Below the pieces are notes generated by a model. The model was not told the DNA's origin and made no database searches. It saw only the letters and a program-made list of their open reading frames with translations. Source: an uncultured Clostridia bacterium (lineage in GTDB: Bacteria; Bacillota; Clostridia; TANB77; CAG-508). Taken from it: a stretch of DNA of 64,000 nucleotides. This document shows, one piece after another, positions 1 through 9,085 of this stretch. The translations under genes were made by a program, and so were the position numbers. Each line of letters begins with the position of its first letter. The first letter of the stretch is position 1. Where the stretch lies: contig CAMVJW010000002.1 in assembly GCA_947167965.1 (NCBI GenBank), forward strand, positions 110,968-174,967. Reading direction: 5' to 3'.

Positions 1-181
1 GTTGTTTTAGTGCTTTTAGAGCCTCTAAAATTGCCGTCATTTCCATTATATTATTTGTTGTATTTTTGCTTCCTCCTGATAATTCCTTTTTATGTTTTCC
101 TGAAATTAATACAGCAGCCCATCCTCCAGGTCCAGGGTTACCTGAACACGCTCCATCTGTATAAATAATCACTTTTTGCAT
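1..181 (-). CDS. rnhA: Ribonuclease HI, N-terminal part (cut by window edge)
   Basis: RNase HI degrades the RNA strand of RNA-DNA hybrids (R-loops, primers). The minus strand reads [20 protein letters not shown] followed by [17 protein letters not shown] and [16 protein letters not shown]. This shows the family's first catalytic Asp ([15 protein letters not shown] signature) and the catalytic Glu in the NNIMEM helix. The start ATG at 181 has an AAGGAG site about 7 nt upstream. The rest of the gene lies beyond position 1. An IS200-type element ends just upstream of its ribosome binding site, so the promoter of rnhA may be displaced or supplied by the element. Family identity is clear although only about 60 residues are present. 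Confidence 0.93.
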   Translation of the reverse strand, partial: MQKVIIYTDGACSGNPGPGGWAAVLISGKHKKELSGGSKNTTNNIMEMTAILEALKALKQ

Positions 182-310
182 ATATGTCTCCTTTTTGCCT
201 TTTTAATAAATATCCCCCGGCTTAGCCGGGGGTTTTTTACTCGTAACGCCTAAAAGGCTATGTTACAAGCAGAGCCTCAAGGCTCATAGCTGATCCGACA
301 CACGCGTATC

Positions 311-811
311 TTATGCCCCGTTGAACGGGTCTTTATATTCTTTTATTGATATTTGGTCATACATCATATCTTCTTGCAATTGATTTCTAACATATTCTGC
401 TATTCTTTTTTCATTTTTACCTACCGTGTCTACGTAGTATCCACGGCACCAAAAACTTCGCTGTCCGAATTTGTATTTCAAATTCGACCATCTCTGGAAA
501 ATTATGAGGCTACTTTTGCCCTTTAATATTCCCATAAATTTTGATACTGATAACTTTGGCGGTATTGAAACAAACATATGCACATGATCAGGGCAAACTT
601 CCGCCTCTATAATTTTCACTTCCTGCCAGTCCGAAATATCTCTCAATATTTTTCCTATTTCTATCCTTTTCTGACCATAAAAAATTTTTCTCCTATACTT
701 TGGAGCGAATACTATGTGATACTTGCAATTCCACTTTGTATGTGATAGACTTTCTATAGTATCAATAGTATTTTTCTCATTTTTATTTTTCTTTGAAAAT
801 ATACTATTCAT
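311..811 (-). CDS. tnpA: IS200-family transposase TnpA (Y1 HUH)
   Basis: 166 residues, slightly longer than the usual IS200 length. It catalyses single-strand cut and paste transposition by a 5'-phosphotyrosine link. The HUH motif is visible as HVHMFVSIPP near residue 77, after the family phrase YHIVFAPKYRRKIFYGQ. The C-terminal helix GYYVDTVGKNEKRIAEYVRNQ carries the nucleophilic Tyr. The N-terminal extension rich in Lys/Asn (first about 20 residues) is unusual. The ATG at 811 follows a GGGAG site that is itself inside an inverted repeat (816-887), which would limit translation of read-through transcripts. The frame is intact, so the element may be active. Confidence 0.93.
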   Translation of the reverse strand: MNSIFSKKNKNEKNTIDTIESLSHTKWNCKYHIVFAPKYRRKIFYGQKRIEIGKILRDISDWQEVKIIEAEVCPDHVHMFVSIPPKLSVSKFMGILKGKSSLIIFQRWSNLKYKFGQRSFWCRGYYVDTVGKNEKRIAEYVRNQLQEDMMYDQISIKEYKDPFNGA

Positions 812-815
812 ATTC

Positions 816-887
816 CAAAACTCCCTTCATTTTATATTATCTTTATGTGTCGAATCATATTGATTTTATATTATGAAGGGAGTTTTG
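816..887 (-). promoter_or_regulatory. Inverted repeat sequestering the tnpA ribosome binding site
   Basis: A 15-bp perfect inverted repeat (816-830 with 873-887; sequence CAAAACTCCCTTCAT and its complement) is separated by 42 nt. In a minus-strand transcript it pairs the AGGGAG Shine-Dalgarno of tnpA. IS200 from enterobacteria is known to block its transposase ribosome binding site by an mRNA stem-loop; the same arrangement here is inference from the sequence. Confidence 0.6.
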
Positions 888-948
888 TCTACTACAACGC
901 TAAAGCCTACACTACTACCGGCATAGCCGGAAGATTATTTACATTCAA

Positions 949-983
949 ATAGAACAGTTTTTGATTATCTCAAACTGTTCTAT
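949..983 (-). terminator. Hairpin terminator after the glycogen phosphorylase gene
   Basis: A 12-bp perfect stem, ATAGAACAGTTT with AAACTGTTCTAT, loop about 11 nt. On the minus strand only three T follow the stem before the sequence changes to GAATG, whereas the plus strand has a longer T-rich run. The IS200 left end begins a few bases further on, so insertion may have replaced the original T tract. Probably still a weak bidirectional terminator. Confidence 0.55.
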
Positions 984-1003
984 TTTTAGTTTTATTTTTA
1001 TTT

Positions 1004-3583
1004 TTATTTCGTTATCCATTTAACCAAATCTAGATTCTCACTATCAAGTAGCATCTCATTTGTAGGCATAACTCTAAATGTATATCCATAGTTTCCACCA
1101 GATGCCAATGAAACTTTAGCTTTATAAGTATATCTTTTATATTCTTTTTCTTCAGACTCAAATTCCATTGGAACTACATTAATATCTTCAACTTGTCCAT
1201 TATCTGATATTTTTCCACAATATACTTCTACTCTAACATCTTCTTTTTCTAAATTTGGAAGAGTAACTTTACATTTTACTTCAATTGATTCTCCTGCATC
1301 TATTTTTATATCTTCTGGATTTTTTTCTTGTTCTATTAATATACTATCCCAGTTGTTATATATACGTCTTTTCCATTCTGTAAACTGTGCTGCTTTTTCT
1401 AAATCTGAAAAATCATTTTTATATAAATTAATTAATGGCATATATAGTTTTTCAGTATAATCTACTATCATCCTTGCAGTACTGTATTTTCCACCACTTG
1501 TAATAATAGATTGTTTCATTGTTTTCATCCATTCTTCAGAAGGTTCTCTTAAAGATGGTCTTTCGAAGAACATTGGAATTATCTTATTTTCTAATGTTCT
1601 ATATATACTTTGACTATCAGCTTTATCTTGATCAGCATATGATGAGAATTCAGCATCTGAACCTATAATCCATCCATTTGTTTGATCATATCCTTCTGCC
1701 CACCATCCATCTAATACACTGAAATTAATTACTCCATTTACTGCAGCTTTTTGTCCAGATGTGCCAGAAGCTTCCATTGGTCTTCTTGGTGTATTTAACC
1801 AAACATCTACACCACTAATTAAGTATCTTGACATTGCTATATTATAGTTTTCTAATAAGAATATCTTTCCTTTAAACTGTGGCTTCATAGATAATTCATG
1901 TATATATTTTATTAAATCTTGTCCTTCTTTATCAGCAGGATGCGCCTTTCCTGCAAAAATAAGTTTTACAGGATGTTCCTTATCATTTAATATTTCTGTT
2001 ATTCTTTCTAGGTCATTAAAAATTAATGTTGCTCTTTTATATGTAGCAAATCTTCTTGCAAATCCAATTATTAAATCATTTTCAGATAATTCACTTGTAA
2101 TTTCTTTAATTTGGTCATAACTCATTCCAGCTCTTCTAAGTCTTGTCATTGTATTTTCTTTTACTAACTCAACTAGTTTTTGTTTTCTTTGTATATGTGC
2201 ATTCCATAATTCATTATTTGGAATATTCTCAACTTTTTTCCAAGTTTCATCTAAATAAATTCTATCTTGCCAATAAGGACTAGAACTACTACTCAAATAA
2301 TTATTAAATAATTCTTTTATATTTTGTGCAAGCCATGAACATGTATGAATACCATTTGTAACATATGTAATTGGTGATTCATTTGCTGCAATATTTGGCC
2401 ATACATCTCCAAATAATTCTCTTGATACTTCACCATGTAGTTTGCTTACTCCATTTTTCTTTCCAGCAATTTTAAGAGCAAGAATACCCATATTAAATCC
2501 AGGTTCTAGATTTTCTGTAGGTTTCATTCCTAATTTTAAGAATTCTTCTCTACTTATATTTAGTCTTTGCCAATAATTATTAAAATACTTTTCAACTAAA
2601 TCAATTGGAAAAATATCATTTCCAGCTGGTACTGGAGTATGAGTTGTAAATACAGTTTTTGAGCTAACTATATCTTTTGCAATTTCAAATGAAACCTGTT
2701 TATCTCTAATTGTATCTTTCATTAATTCTAATGTTAAGAAGGCAGAGTGTCCTTCATTCATATGATATATTGTTGGATTTAATCCAAGCTCTTTTAATAA
2801 TTTTGTACCTGCCATTCCTAAAACTATTTCCTGGCGAATTCTCATGTCTTGATCTCCACCATAAAGTTTTAATGTTATTTCTCTATCTTCAGGTCTATTT
2901 TTTTCTATATCTGAATCTAATAGGTATAAGCATATTCTTCCAACATTTATTTTCCAAACTTTTAAATATACTTCTCTTTCTAAAAATTTAACTATTATCA
3001 ATAAATCATTATCATCTTTTGTTTTAACAGGTAAAATTGGTAAATCATTAATTTCAGCTTCTGAATATTCTGATTTTTGTACACCATAAGCTTCTATTTT
3101 TTGATTAAAATATCCATATTTATATAATAACCCCACCCCTACTAAAGGAAGACCTAAGTCACTTGCTGATTTTAAATGGTCGCCAGACAAAATACCAAGT
3201 CCTCCAGAATACAAAGGTAAAGTTTCATCTAAACCATATTCTGCTGAAAAGTATGCAATTAGGTCATTTTGATGATCTGGATATTTTTTTGAAAACCATG
3301 TTTCTTTACTTGACATATATCCATCATAATTTTTTAATACATTTTCATATTCTTTTAAAAACTCAGCATCCTCTGCAGCTTTTTGTAATCTTTCCTGTGA
3401 TACTCTTTTTAAAAACTTAATAGGATTTTTCCCAACATTTTCCCATAAGTCTCTATCAATACTTTTTATAAGTCTTAAATATTCTGCATTCCAACTCCAC
3501 CATAAATTATTTGCAATTTCATCTAAACGGTTAATACTTTTTGGTAATTGTGGTTTTACCGTTATTTTATTAAACACGTACAT
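1004..3583 (-). CDS. glgP: Alpha-glucan (glycogen) phosphorylase, short GT35 type
   Basis: 859 residues. It releases glucose 1-phosphate from glycogen or maltodextrin with a pyridoxal phosphate cofactor in the cytosol. The N-terminal NNLWWSWNAEYLRLIKSID block is the DUF3417 region of the archaeal/bacterial short phosphorylases. SAEYGLDETLPLYSGGLGILSGDHLKSASDLG and YHMNEGHSAF follow. The cofactor-lysine region reads MEASGTSGQKAAVNGVINFS before VLDGWWAEGY. A Gln sits just before the cofactor Lys where Met is commoner. Good AAGGAGG site upstream of the ATG at 3583, and a strong promoter at 3630-3658. No other glycogen-synthesis gene is nearby, but a GH15-type glucan hydrolase lies at 42497-44401. 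Confidence 0.95.
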   Translation of the reverse strand: MYVFNKITVKPQLPKSINRLDEIANNLWWSWNAEYLRLIKSIDRDLWENVGKNPIKFLKRVSQERLQKAAEDAEFLKEYENVLKNYDGYMSSKETWFSKKYPDHQNDLIAYFSAEYGLDETLPLYSGGLGILSGDHLKSASDLGLPLVGVGLLYKYGYFNQKIEAYGVQKSEYSEAEINDLPILPVKTKDDNDLLIIVKFLEREVYLKVWKINVGRICLYLLDSDIEKNRPEDREITLKLYGGDQDMRIRQEIVLGMAGTKLLKELGLNPTIYHMNEGHSAFLTLELMKDTIRDKQVSFEIAKDIVSSKTVFTTHTPVPAGNDIFPIDLVEKYFNNYWQRLNISREEFLKLGMKPTENLEPGFNMGILALKIAGKKNGVSKLHGEVSRELFGDVWPNIAANESPITYVTNGIHTCSWLAQNIKELFNNYLSSSSSPYWQDRIYLDETWKKVENIPNNELWNAHIQRKQKLVELVKENTMTRLRRAGMSYDQIKEITSELSENDLIIGFARRFATYKRATLIFNDLERITEILNDKEHPVKLIFAGKAHPADKEGQDLIKYIHELSMKPQFKGKIFLLENYNIAMSRYLISGVDVWLNTPRRPMEASGTSGQKAAVNGVINFSVLDGWWAEGYDQTNGWIIGSDAEFSSYADQDKADSQSIYRTLENKIIPMFFERPSLREPSEEWMKTMKQSIITSGGKYSTARMIVDYTEKLYMPLINLYKNDFSDLEKAAQFTEWKRRIYNNWDSILIEQEKNPEDIKIDAGESIEVKCKVTLPNLEKEDVRVEVYCGKISDNGQVEDINVVPMEFESEEKEYKRYTYKAKVSLASGGNYGYTFRVMPTNEMLLDSENLDLVKWITK

Positions 3584-3629
3584 TTATTTAATTCCTCCTT
3601 AGTATTTTTACACTTTTTTCCTAATTTGT

Positions 3630-3658
3630 ATTATCTATTAAAATATTTTTTTTGTCAA
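3630..3658 (-). promoter_or_regulatory. Sigma-A promoter of glgP
   Basis: Minus strand: TTGACA, 17 nt, GATAAT. The expected transcript start is about 40 nt before the glgP ATG. Confidence 0.8.
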
Positions 3659-3680
3659 GGTATTAAAATATTTTATATAT

Positions 3681-3729
3681 AAAAAAAGTAAAGGCATTAC
3701 AATAATATTTGTAATTCTTTACTTTTTTT
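3681..3729 (-). terminator. Rho-independent terminator after the P-loop/Asp23 gene
   Basis: AAAAAAAGTAAAG pairs with CTTTACTTTTTTT around an internal ATTAC/GTAAT stem. The minus-strand copy ends in seven T, directly after the stop codon at 3731. It lies just upstream of the glgP promoter and separates the two genes. Confidence 0.85.
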
Positions 3730-3730
3730 C

Positions 3731-4564
3731 TTATTTTTCTGGCATATACATACTTTTTGCAATCACATCTATTTTTATAACATTCATTGCAGTAAGTCTT
3801 TCTATTTCATCAATTATTTTTTCTTTAAATTCTTTTAAACTATTTTTTATATTATATCCATATACAACAGATACTTCCATATATATGCTTGGTCCTTCTC
3901 CATAATTTTGAACTCTAATTCTTAAAACTTTATGTATTTCTGGATTAATCTCAACTTGGTATTCCGCAATTTGCCTAAAAACAGAATCCGAAATCGTAAA
4001 TTTTCCCATATAACTAAATGTAGGTCTAATAATTGATTTTTCCGAAACATATGGTTTTTTACCCTTTCCTTTTGATTTAAAAATCTGAAGTGGATCTAAT
4101 AGATAACCCGAAAAATCTTTTTTTATTTCAAAAGTTGGAACAGGTATTACATGCTTTCCTTCTGTAACTCTAATATTTTTTGCAGTTTTCATTTCTTCTT
4201 CTGTTGCAACATCATTAATATATATTTTTTCTTGTACCTTAGGTAATCCTAAATTTTCCGCAATTTTTTCGACCATTCCATCTGATGTTCCAAGTATTAA
4301 AATTGATTTAACTTTATATTTTTTTAAAGCTTTTTGAATTTCTTTTTTTTCTTCTTCATGTAAGAATAAAGCTTTTTTTACAGTTTCTATTTTAGTAGCT
4401 GCTTTTTTAGCTGAACTTCCAGCAATAACTCTGTTATCATTAATTAAAAGACCATCGTCAATAATGAAATGGACATTTTTTTCTCCAGCTACCATTTGTG
4501 CCCTATAACTTTTTCCAGTTCCAGATGGTCCAACAAATCCGTAAACGCATATATTTTTAAACAT
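3731..4564 (-). CDS. P-loop NTPase fused to an Asp23/Gls24-like domain
   Basis: 277 residues. The N-terminal half (1 to about 170) has a clear Walker A, GPSGTGKS at residues 12-19, and a hydrophobic strand ending in acidic residues (HFIIDDG) that could be Walker B. The C-terminal about 95 residues (FTISDSVFRQIAEYQVEINP, later YMEVSVVYGYNI and FKEKIIDEIERLTAMNVIKI) have the periodicity of the Asp23/Gls24 alkaline-shock family, usually a stand-alone envelope-associated protein. Function is unknown. An ATP-dependent, membrane-associated stress or envelope role is only inference. The gene stands alone, with its own terminator, and the ATG at 4564 has a GGGAG site. Confidence 0.7.
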   Translation of the reverse strand: MFKNICVYGFVGPSGTGKSYRAQMVAGEKNVHFIIDDGLLINDNRVIAGSSAKKAATKIETVKKALFLHEEEKKEIQKALKKYKVKSILILGTSDGMVEKIAENLGLPKVQEKIYINDVATEEEMKTAKNIRVTEGKHVIPVPTFEIKKDFSGYLLDPLQIFKSKGKGKKPYVSEKSIIRPTFSYMGKFTISDSVFRQIAEYQVEINPEIHKVLRIRVQNYGEGPSIYMEVSVVYGYNIKNSLKEFKEKIIDEIERLTAMNVIKIDVIAKSMYMPEK

Positions 4565-4678
4565 TATTATTCTCCCTGTTTTAGTTATATCTTTTAAAAT
4601 CTTTTGTTTAAAACTAATCTAATTTATATGTTTATCTTGCATAAAAAATTTTAATTTGTATTTTCACAGTTTTATAAA

Positions 4679-4722
4679 TAAAAAACAGGACTAGGACTAA
4701 AAATAATTTAGAACCTAGCCCA
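4679..4722 (-). terminator. Terminator after the membrane glycosyltransferase
   Basis: Minus strand: GGGCTAGGTTCTAAAT, short loop, TTTAGTCCTAGTCC, then TTTTTT. The stem is imperfect. It starts 7 nt after the stop codon. Confidence 0.75.
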
Positions 4723-4728
4723 TATAAA

Positions 4729-5958
4729 TTAAACTATTTCTTTAATTTTTACACTTCTTACGTGATCAATTTTTTCCCAAGTTGTATCTTGTTTAAATAA
4801 GCATTTAAAGTTTATCAATAACCAAGATCCCATAAATAAAGGATAATATAATGTCCATTTTAACATAGGCTTTATTGGTTTTTTCTCTAAATACATTGTC
4901 AATAATGCTGTAAAGATTGGGAATAAAAATGTTGGTACTACAAATTTTAATAAATTTATAATTAATTCAGCTGTAGACATAGAATCTAGTAAATATATTG
5001 CAAAATTTGAAAGGACTAATACCATAGATACAACAAACATTGGTATACTTCCTATTATATACAATAAACCATCAAAATTCATAATTGTTTTATTTTCTTT
5101 AACAGCTTTAGCTAAATCTAATGTATAGTTTTTTGTACATTGAATATGTCCAACAGTCCATCTGCTTCTTTGTTTCCAAGAAACTTTAAATTTTTCAGGT
5201 TGTTCATCATAAACTATTGCATCTGTTGCCCATCCTAATTTTTGACCCTTAATTATTTGTTTTAAAGAAAACTCTATATCTTCAGTTAATGTTTTTGTAT
5301 CCCATCCAGTATCTTTAATTAAATCAAACTTAACCATAAATCCTGTTCCATTTAGTAATGGTGATAATCCAATATTGTATCTTGCTAAATGGTAAAATCT
5401 ATGCATTGTCCAGTAGAAAAATGCATATCCTGCTGATATCCAGCTTTCTGTAGGATTTTTTATATCTTTATATCCTTGAACTACTGTTTCTCCTTGGCAT
5501 AATTTTTTATTCATAACACTTATAAAGTTTTTATCAACTATATTATCTGCATCAAATACTAAAAATGCATCATAATCTGCATTTTCCTCTATTTTTTGTT
5601 GTAAAAACCAATTTAATGCATATCCTTTAGTTTTATGTGCCTCATCAAATCTTTTATAAACAATTGCTCCGGCTTCTTTTGCAATTTGTGCGGTATTGTC
5701 TGTACAGTTATCTGCAATTACATATATATCATATAAATCTTTATCATAGTTTTGATTTTTTAAACTTTCTACTAAATTTGCAACAACAGCTGCTTCATTA
5801 TGTGCAGGTATAATTGCCATAAATTTATGTTTTTTGTTTTTTATTAAAGGTTTTTCTTTAAATTTAATTAAAGAACATAAGCTTATTGTAAATTCATATA
5901 TCCAAAATACAACAGTTATATATACTAAAGCTTGCCTTAATAAATAAATATATTCCAT
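4729..5958 (-). CDS. Membrane glycosyltransferase, family 2 (processive type)
   Basis: 409 residues. Resembles cellulose/poly-N-acetylglucosamine synthase-like transferases that build a cell-surface polysaccharide or glycolipid. It has one N-terminal membrane segment (residues 5-30), then FMAIIPAHNEAAVVANLVES, the substrate Asp in DNCTDNTAQIAKEAGA, DADN, TLTEDIEFSLKQ with the catalytic TED, and QRSRW (QxxRW motif). It ends with two or three membrane helices (about 285-385). Substrate cannot be read from sequence, and no other polysaccharide gene is adjacent. AAGGAG site at the ATG; excellent promoter at 6003-6031. Confidence 0.85.
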   Translation of the reverse strand: MEYIYLLRQALVYITVVFWIYEFTISLCSLIKFKEKPLIKNKKHKFMAIIPAHNEAAVVANLVESLKNQNYDKDLYDIYVIADNCTDNTAQIAKEAGAIVYKRFDEAHKTKGYALNWFLQQKIEENADYDAFLVFDADNIVDKNFISVMNKKLCQGETVVQGYKDIKNPTESWISAGYAFFYWTMHRFYHLARYNIGLSPLLNGTGFMVKFDLIKDTGWDTKTLTEDIEFSLKQIIKGQKLGWATDAIVYDEQPEKFKVSWKQRSRWTVGHIQCTKNYTLDLAKAVKENKTIMNFDGLLYIIGSIPMFVVSMVLVLSNFAIYLLDSMSTAELIINLLKFVVPTFLFPIFTALLTMYLEKKPIKPMLKWTLYYPLFMGSWLLINFKCLFKQDTTWEKIDHVRSVKIKEIV

Positions 5959-6002
5959 TGTTTTCTCCTTCTAATATTAATTTATATTTTTCCATCTTAT
6001 AT

Positions 6003-6031
6003 ATTATACTATTAATTGGATTTTTTTGCAA
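6003..6031 (-). promoter_or_regulatory. Sigma-A promoter of the glycosyltransferase gene
   Basis: Minus strand: TTGCAA, 17 nt, TATAAT, about 45 nt before the ATG at 5958. Confidence 0.85.
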
Positions 6032-6148
6032 ATTTTTTCGCAAAAAAATATAATCTGTGTAATACCATTAATATCACATCAAACAAGATTTTTTAAAAAA
6101 ATGTAAAAAAAACTTTAATCGTCTGTTTCTGAACTATCAAACCTTGTT

Positions 6149-6331
6149 CTATATTTTAGCCGTTCTATCTTGTAATATTCTTCTATGAAAAGTTATATTA
6201 TTTTTATCCAAATAATTAAATATAAAATCCTTATCTACTAACTCTTTGTTCTTATTTTCAATAATAAAATTTAAAGAAGAATCATTAATAATATTCTTAA
6301 TACAAACCGATTTAAATCTATTTTTTATCAT
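6149..6331 (-). CDS. Possible 60-residue hypothetical protein
   Basis: Open frame starting right after the rplQ terminator. Lys/Asn/Ile-rich, no recognised motif, no membrane segment. The only ribosome binding signal is a weak TGAGC 2-3 nt before the ATG, which is poor spacing. It could be a remnant or chance frame. Listed because nothing else explains the stretch between rplQ and the glycosyltransferase promoter. Confidence 0.25.
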   Translation of the reverse strand: MIKNRFKSVCIKNIINDSSLNFIIENKNKELVDKDFIFNYLDKNNITFHRRILQDRTAKI

Positions 6332-6339
6332 AGCTCAAC

Positions 6340-6367
6340 AAAAAAGACCAGAATAATCTAGTCTTTT
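6340..6367 (-). terminator. Terminator of the ribosomal alpha operon (after rplQ)
   Basis: AAAAGAC pairs with GTCTTTT around TAGATTATTCTG, followed on the minus strand by TTTTTTG. It begins 9 nt after the rplQ stop codon and marks the end of the ribosomal protein transcript. Confidence 0.85.
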
Positions 6368-6375
6368 AAGTATTC

Positions 6376-6897
6376 TTATACAAGCATTAAAACTGCCATA
6401 GGAGCATTATCTCCTTTTCTAGGCTCAGCTTTTACTATTCTAGTATATCCACCTTTTCTATCTTCATATTTTGGAGCAATTTCATTGAATAGTTTTGATG
6501 GTAAATCTATATTATTTCCATTTTCATCTTTAACTTTGTTAATAACTGTCATTATTTTCTTTCTAGCATTTAATCTTGAAGGCATATCTTTTTGTCTTGA
6601 TTCTGTTGTTTCTTCCTTAACAACTTTTAAATATTCTTTACCATTTTTACTTGTTACAAGTTCTGTTAATTTGTTACCTTTTGAATCTAATTTTGCTTTT
6701 TTAACTTTAACATCAACCATTTCAAAATTATCTTTTTCTTTAACAGCTAATGCAATTATAGAATCAGCAATTTTTTTAATTTCTTTAGCTCTTGCTTCAG
6801 TTGTTATTATTTTTTCATGCCAAATTAAATCTGTAACTGATGATCTTAACAAAGCTTTTCTTATATTTGTTGTTCTTCCTAGCTTTCTGTTAGCCAT
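6376..6897 (-). CDS. rplQ: Ribosomal protein L17 with an internal insertion
   Basis: Large-subunit protein near the exit tunnel. Family start [20 protein letters not shown] and the late blocks [17 protein letters not shown] and [20 protein letters not shown] are clear. At 173 residues it is about 50 longer than the common bacterial form. The extra part (about 55-100) is a Lys/Glu-rich segment between the first helical block and the SRQKD block. It is the last gene of the alpha operon, after rpoA, with an AGGAGG site. Confidence 0.97.
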   Translation of the reverse strand: MANRKLGRTTNIRKALLRSSVTDLIWHEKIITTEARAKEIKKIADSIIALAVKEKDNFEMVDVKVKKAKLDSKGNKLTELVTSKNGKEYLKVVKEETTESRQKDMPSRLNARKKIMTVINKVKDENGNNIDLPSKLFNEIAPKYEDRKGGYTRIVKAEPRKGDNAPMAVLMLV

Positions 6898-6935
6898 TTT
6901 GGTAAACCTCCTTGTCCTTTTTATTATATATTATA

Positions 6936-7883
6936 TTATTCTTCTTCGTTTGCAAATTCTAATCCTAGAGCATGTAATTTGGCCACAACTTCATCTAATG
7001 ATTTTTTACCTAAATTTCTAACTTTCATCATATCAGATTGTGTTTTCTTTGCCAAATCCTCAACAGTTGAAATTCCGGCTCTCTTTAAACAATTGAATGA
7101 TCTTACTGATAATTCTAACTCTTCAATAGATTTTTCTAGGATTTTTTCTTTTTTATCCTCTTCTTTTTCTACCATTATTTTTGTATTTCTTGTTGCCTCT
7201 GATAAATCAATAAATAATTCTAAATGTCCTGTTAATATTTTAGCTGCTAAACTTAGTGCTTCAAATGGTTTCATACTTCCATCTGTCCATACTTCTATTA
7301 CAAGTCTATCTAAATCTACCATTTGCCCAACTCTAGTATTTTCTATTTGATAATTTACTTTCTTTACCGGAGTATATATTGAATCAATTGGTAATACTGA
7401 TATATCTTGTTCTGGTTTTTTATTCTTTTCAGCTGGAGTATAACCTCTTCCTTTATTTGCAGTTAATTCCATAATTAAGTGTCCACCATCTGAAACTGTA
7501 GCAATATGTAAATCTGGATTAAGGATTTCTACTGTTCCATCTGTTTGAATGTCTCCAGCAGTAACTTCCCCTTCTCCTTTAAAATCTATAAATAGTGTTT
7601 TTTCTTCTTCCTCATCAAATTTTAGTCTAACATTTTTTAAGTTAACTATTATTTCTGGTACATCTTCGACTACATTTGGAATACTTGAAAATTCATGTAA
7701 AACACCATTTATTTTTACACTTGTTATGCTACATCCTGGTAATGAAGAAAGTAATATACGTCTTAAAGAATTTCCTATTGTAACTCCATACCCTCTTTCT
7801 AATGGTTCACACACAAATTTAGAATAGTTTTGTTCATCATCAATTTTAATACATTCAATATTTGGCCTTTCAAATTCTATCAT
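6936..7883 (-). CDS. rpoA: RNA polymerase alpha subunit
   Basis: 315 residues, normal length. The N-terminal assembly domain runs to about residue 230 ([20 protein letters not shown] and [14 protein letters not shown] are recognisable). An acidic/lysine linker of about 20 residues is followed by the C-terminal domain that binds UP elements and activators ([31 protein letters not shown]). It lies between rpsD and rplQ as usual. Confidence 0.98.
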   Translation of the reverse strand: MIEFERPNIECIKIDDEQNYSKFVCEPLERGYGVTIGNSLRRILLSSLPGCSITSVKINGVLHEFSSIPNVVEDVPEIIVNLKNVRLKFDEEEEKTLFIDFKGEGEVTAGDIQTDGTVEILNPDLHIATVSDGGHLIMELTANKGRGYTPAEKNKKPEQDISVLPIDSIYTPVKKVNYQIENTRVGQMVDLDRLVIEVWTDGSMKPFEALSLAAKILTGHLELFIDLSEATRNTKIMVEKEEDKKEKILEKSIEELELSVRSFNCLKRAGISTVEDLAKKTQSDMMKVRNLGKKSLDEVVAKLHALGLEFANEEE

Positions 7884-7898
7884 TATTTAACCTCCTAA

Positions 7899-8525
7899 TT
7901 ATTTAGAGTATAGCTCTACTATTAAATGCTCTTCTATTGGAATATCGATATCTTCTCTAGATGCTAATCTAATTACTTTTCCACTTAATTTTTCATTATC
8001 TTTTTCTAACCAAGCTGGTACTGGTCTTATTGAATTTGCTTCAACATTTGCTTTTATTGTAGCGTTTTCTTTTTTGCTTTCTCTAACTTCTATAACATCT
8101 CCTACTTTAACTAGGTATGATGGTATATTTACTTTTTTACCATTTACTACAAATTGACCATGGTTTACTAATTGTCTAGCTTGACTTCTAGAAGCACCAT
8201 AACCTAATCTATATACAACATTATCTAATCTACTTTCTAATATTTGTAATAGATTTTCACCAGTAACTCCTTTTTTATTTGAAGCCATTTTAAAGTATTT
8301 TCTAAATTGTACTTCTCCAACTCCATAGTAATATCTTGTTTTTTGTTTTTCTCTTAATTGTGTTCCGTATTCAGAAAGCTTAGCCTTTTTTTGTCCATGA
8401 TCTCCAGGTGCATAATTTCTTCTTGAAATACCACATTTATCTGTGTAACATCTATCACCTTTTAAGAACAATTTGCATCCTTCTCTACGGCAAACACGAC
8501 ATTGTGCATCTTTATATCTTGCCAT
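7899..8525 (-). CDS. rpsD: Ribosomal protein S4, zinc-binding type
   Basis: 208 residues from the ATG at 8525 ([20 protein letters not shown]). A frame extending to 8537 would need a GTG lying inside the GAGGTG Shine-Dalgarno, so I chose the ATG. Cys at CRVC, GCKL and DRCYTDKC make a zinc knuckle. An S4 RNA-binding domain covers about 98-160 ([20 protein letters not shown]). S4 starts 30S assembly and in many bacteria represses its own operon; no S4-binding leader is obvious here. Confidence 0.97.
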   Translation of the reverse strand: MARYKDAQCRVCRREGCKLFLKGDRCYTDKCGISRRNYAPGDHGQKKAKLSEYGTQLREKQKTRYYYGVGEVQFRKYFKMASNKKGVTGENLLQILESRLDNVVYRLGYGASRSQARQLVNHGQFVVNGKKVNIPSYLVKVGDVIEVRESKKENATIKANVEANSIRPVPAWLEKDNEKLSGKVIRLASREDIDIPIEEHLIVELYSK

Positions 8526-8585
8526 TTTATTTTTCACCTCTTTAATAATATTTTTAATTTTAATTTTTAATCTATTTTATTTTTA

Positions 8586-8981
8586 TTAAACTCTACGTCT
8601 TTTTGGTGGTCTACAACCATTATGTGGTATTGGTGTAACATCTTTAATTGAGCTTATTTCTAAACCTGCAGTTTGTAAAGATCTTATTGCAGCTTCTCTA
8701 CCTGCACCTGGACCTTTAACAAAAACATCTACTGTTTTTAATCCATGTTCCATAGCTTTTTTAGCTGCTGTTTCTGCAACTTCACCAGCTGCATAAGGAG
8801 TACTTTTTCTTGAACCTTTAAATCCAAGTGCTCCTGCACTTGACCAAGAAATAGTGTTTCCTGCAACATCTGAAATATTTACTATTGTATTATTGAAACT
8901 TGAATGAATATGTGCTTCACCTTTTTCAATATTTTTTCTATTTCTTTTAGTAACTGTCTTTTTTGTTACATTTTTTGCCAT
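8586..8981 (-). CDS. rpsK: Ribosomal protein S11
   Basis: 131 residues. 30S platform protein. [44 protein letters not shown] and [13 protein letters not shown] at the C-terminus are all family blocks. Sits between rpsM and rpsD with an AGGAGG-type site. Confidence 0.98.
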   Translation of the reverse strand: MAKNVTKKTVTKRNRKNIEKGEAHIHSSFNNTIVNISDVAGNTISWSSAGALGFKGSRKSTPYAAGEVAETAAKKAMEHGLKTVDVFVKGPGAGREAAIRSLQTAGLEISSIKDVTPIPHNGCRPPKRRRV

Positions 8982-9085
8982 TTTTTTTACTTACCTCCTT
9001 TTTTAATAAGGTACTAAATTATATGTAAATAAAAATATCTACATAATAATGTTTTAATTCTTCCTTATAACCTAAATAACATTAA

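Larger units (their letters stand above)
205..940 (-). mobile_element. IS200-type insertion sequence (single-gene, HUH transposase)
   Basis: About 0.73 kb carrying one tnpA and subterminal hairpins rather than long terminal inverted repeats, as expected of IS200. The right-end hairpin is at 214-232 (CCCCCGG stem, 5-nt loop) and a smaller left-end hairpin is at about 919-931 (CCGGC/GCCGG). No accessory tnpB is present. The exact ends are uncertain by about 10-15 bp, because this family makes no target duplication and I did not find an empty site. The element sits between the terminator hairpin of the phosphorylase gene and the ribosome binding site of rnhA, a typical low-cost insertion point. 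Confidence 0.85.

Noticed and set aside
6485..7827. Open frames on the plus strand opposite rplQ and rpoA
   Set aside because: Compositional shadows of the minus-strand genes; Ser/Phe/Leu-rich, no ribosome sites, no family resemblance.
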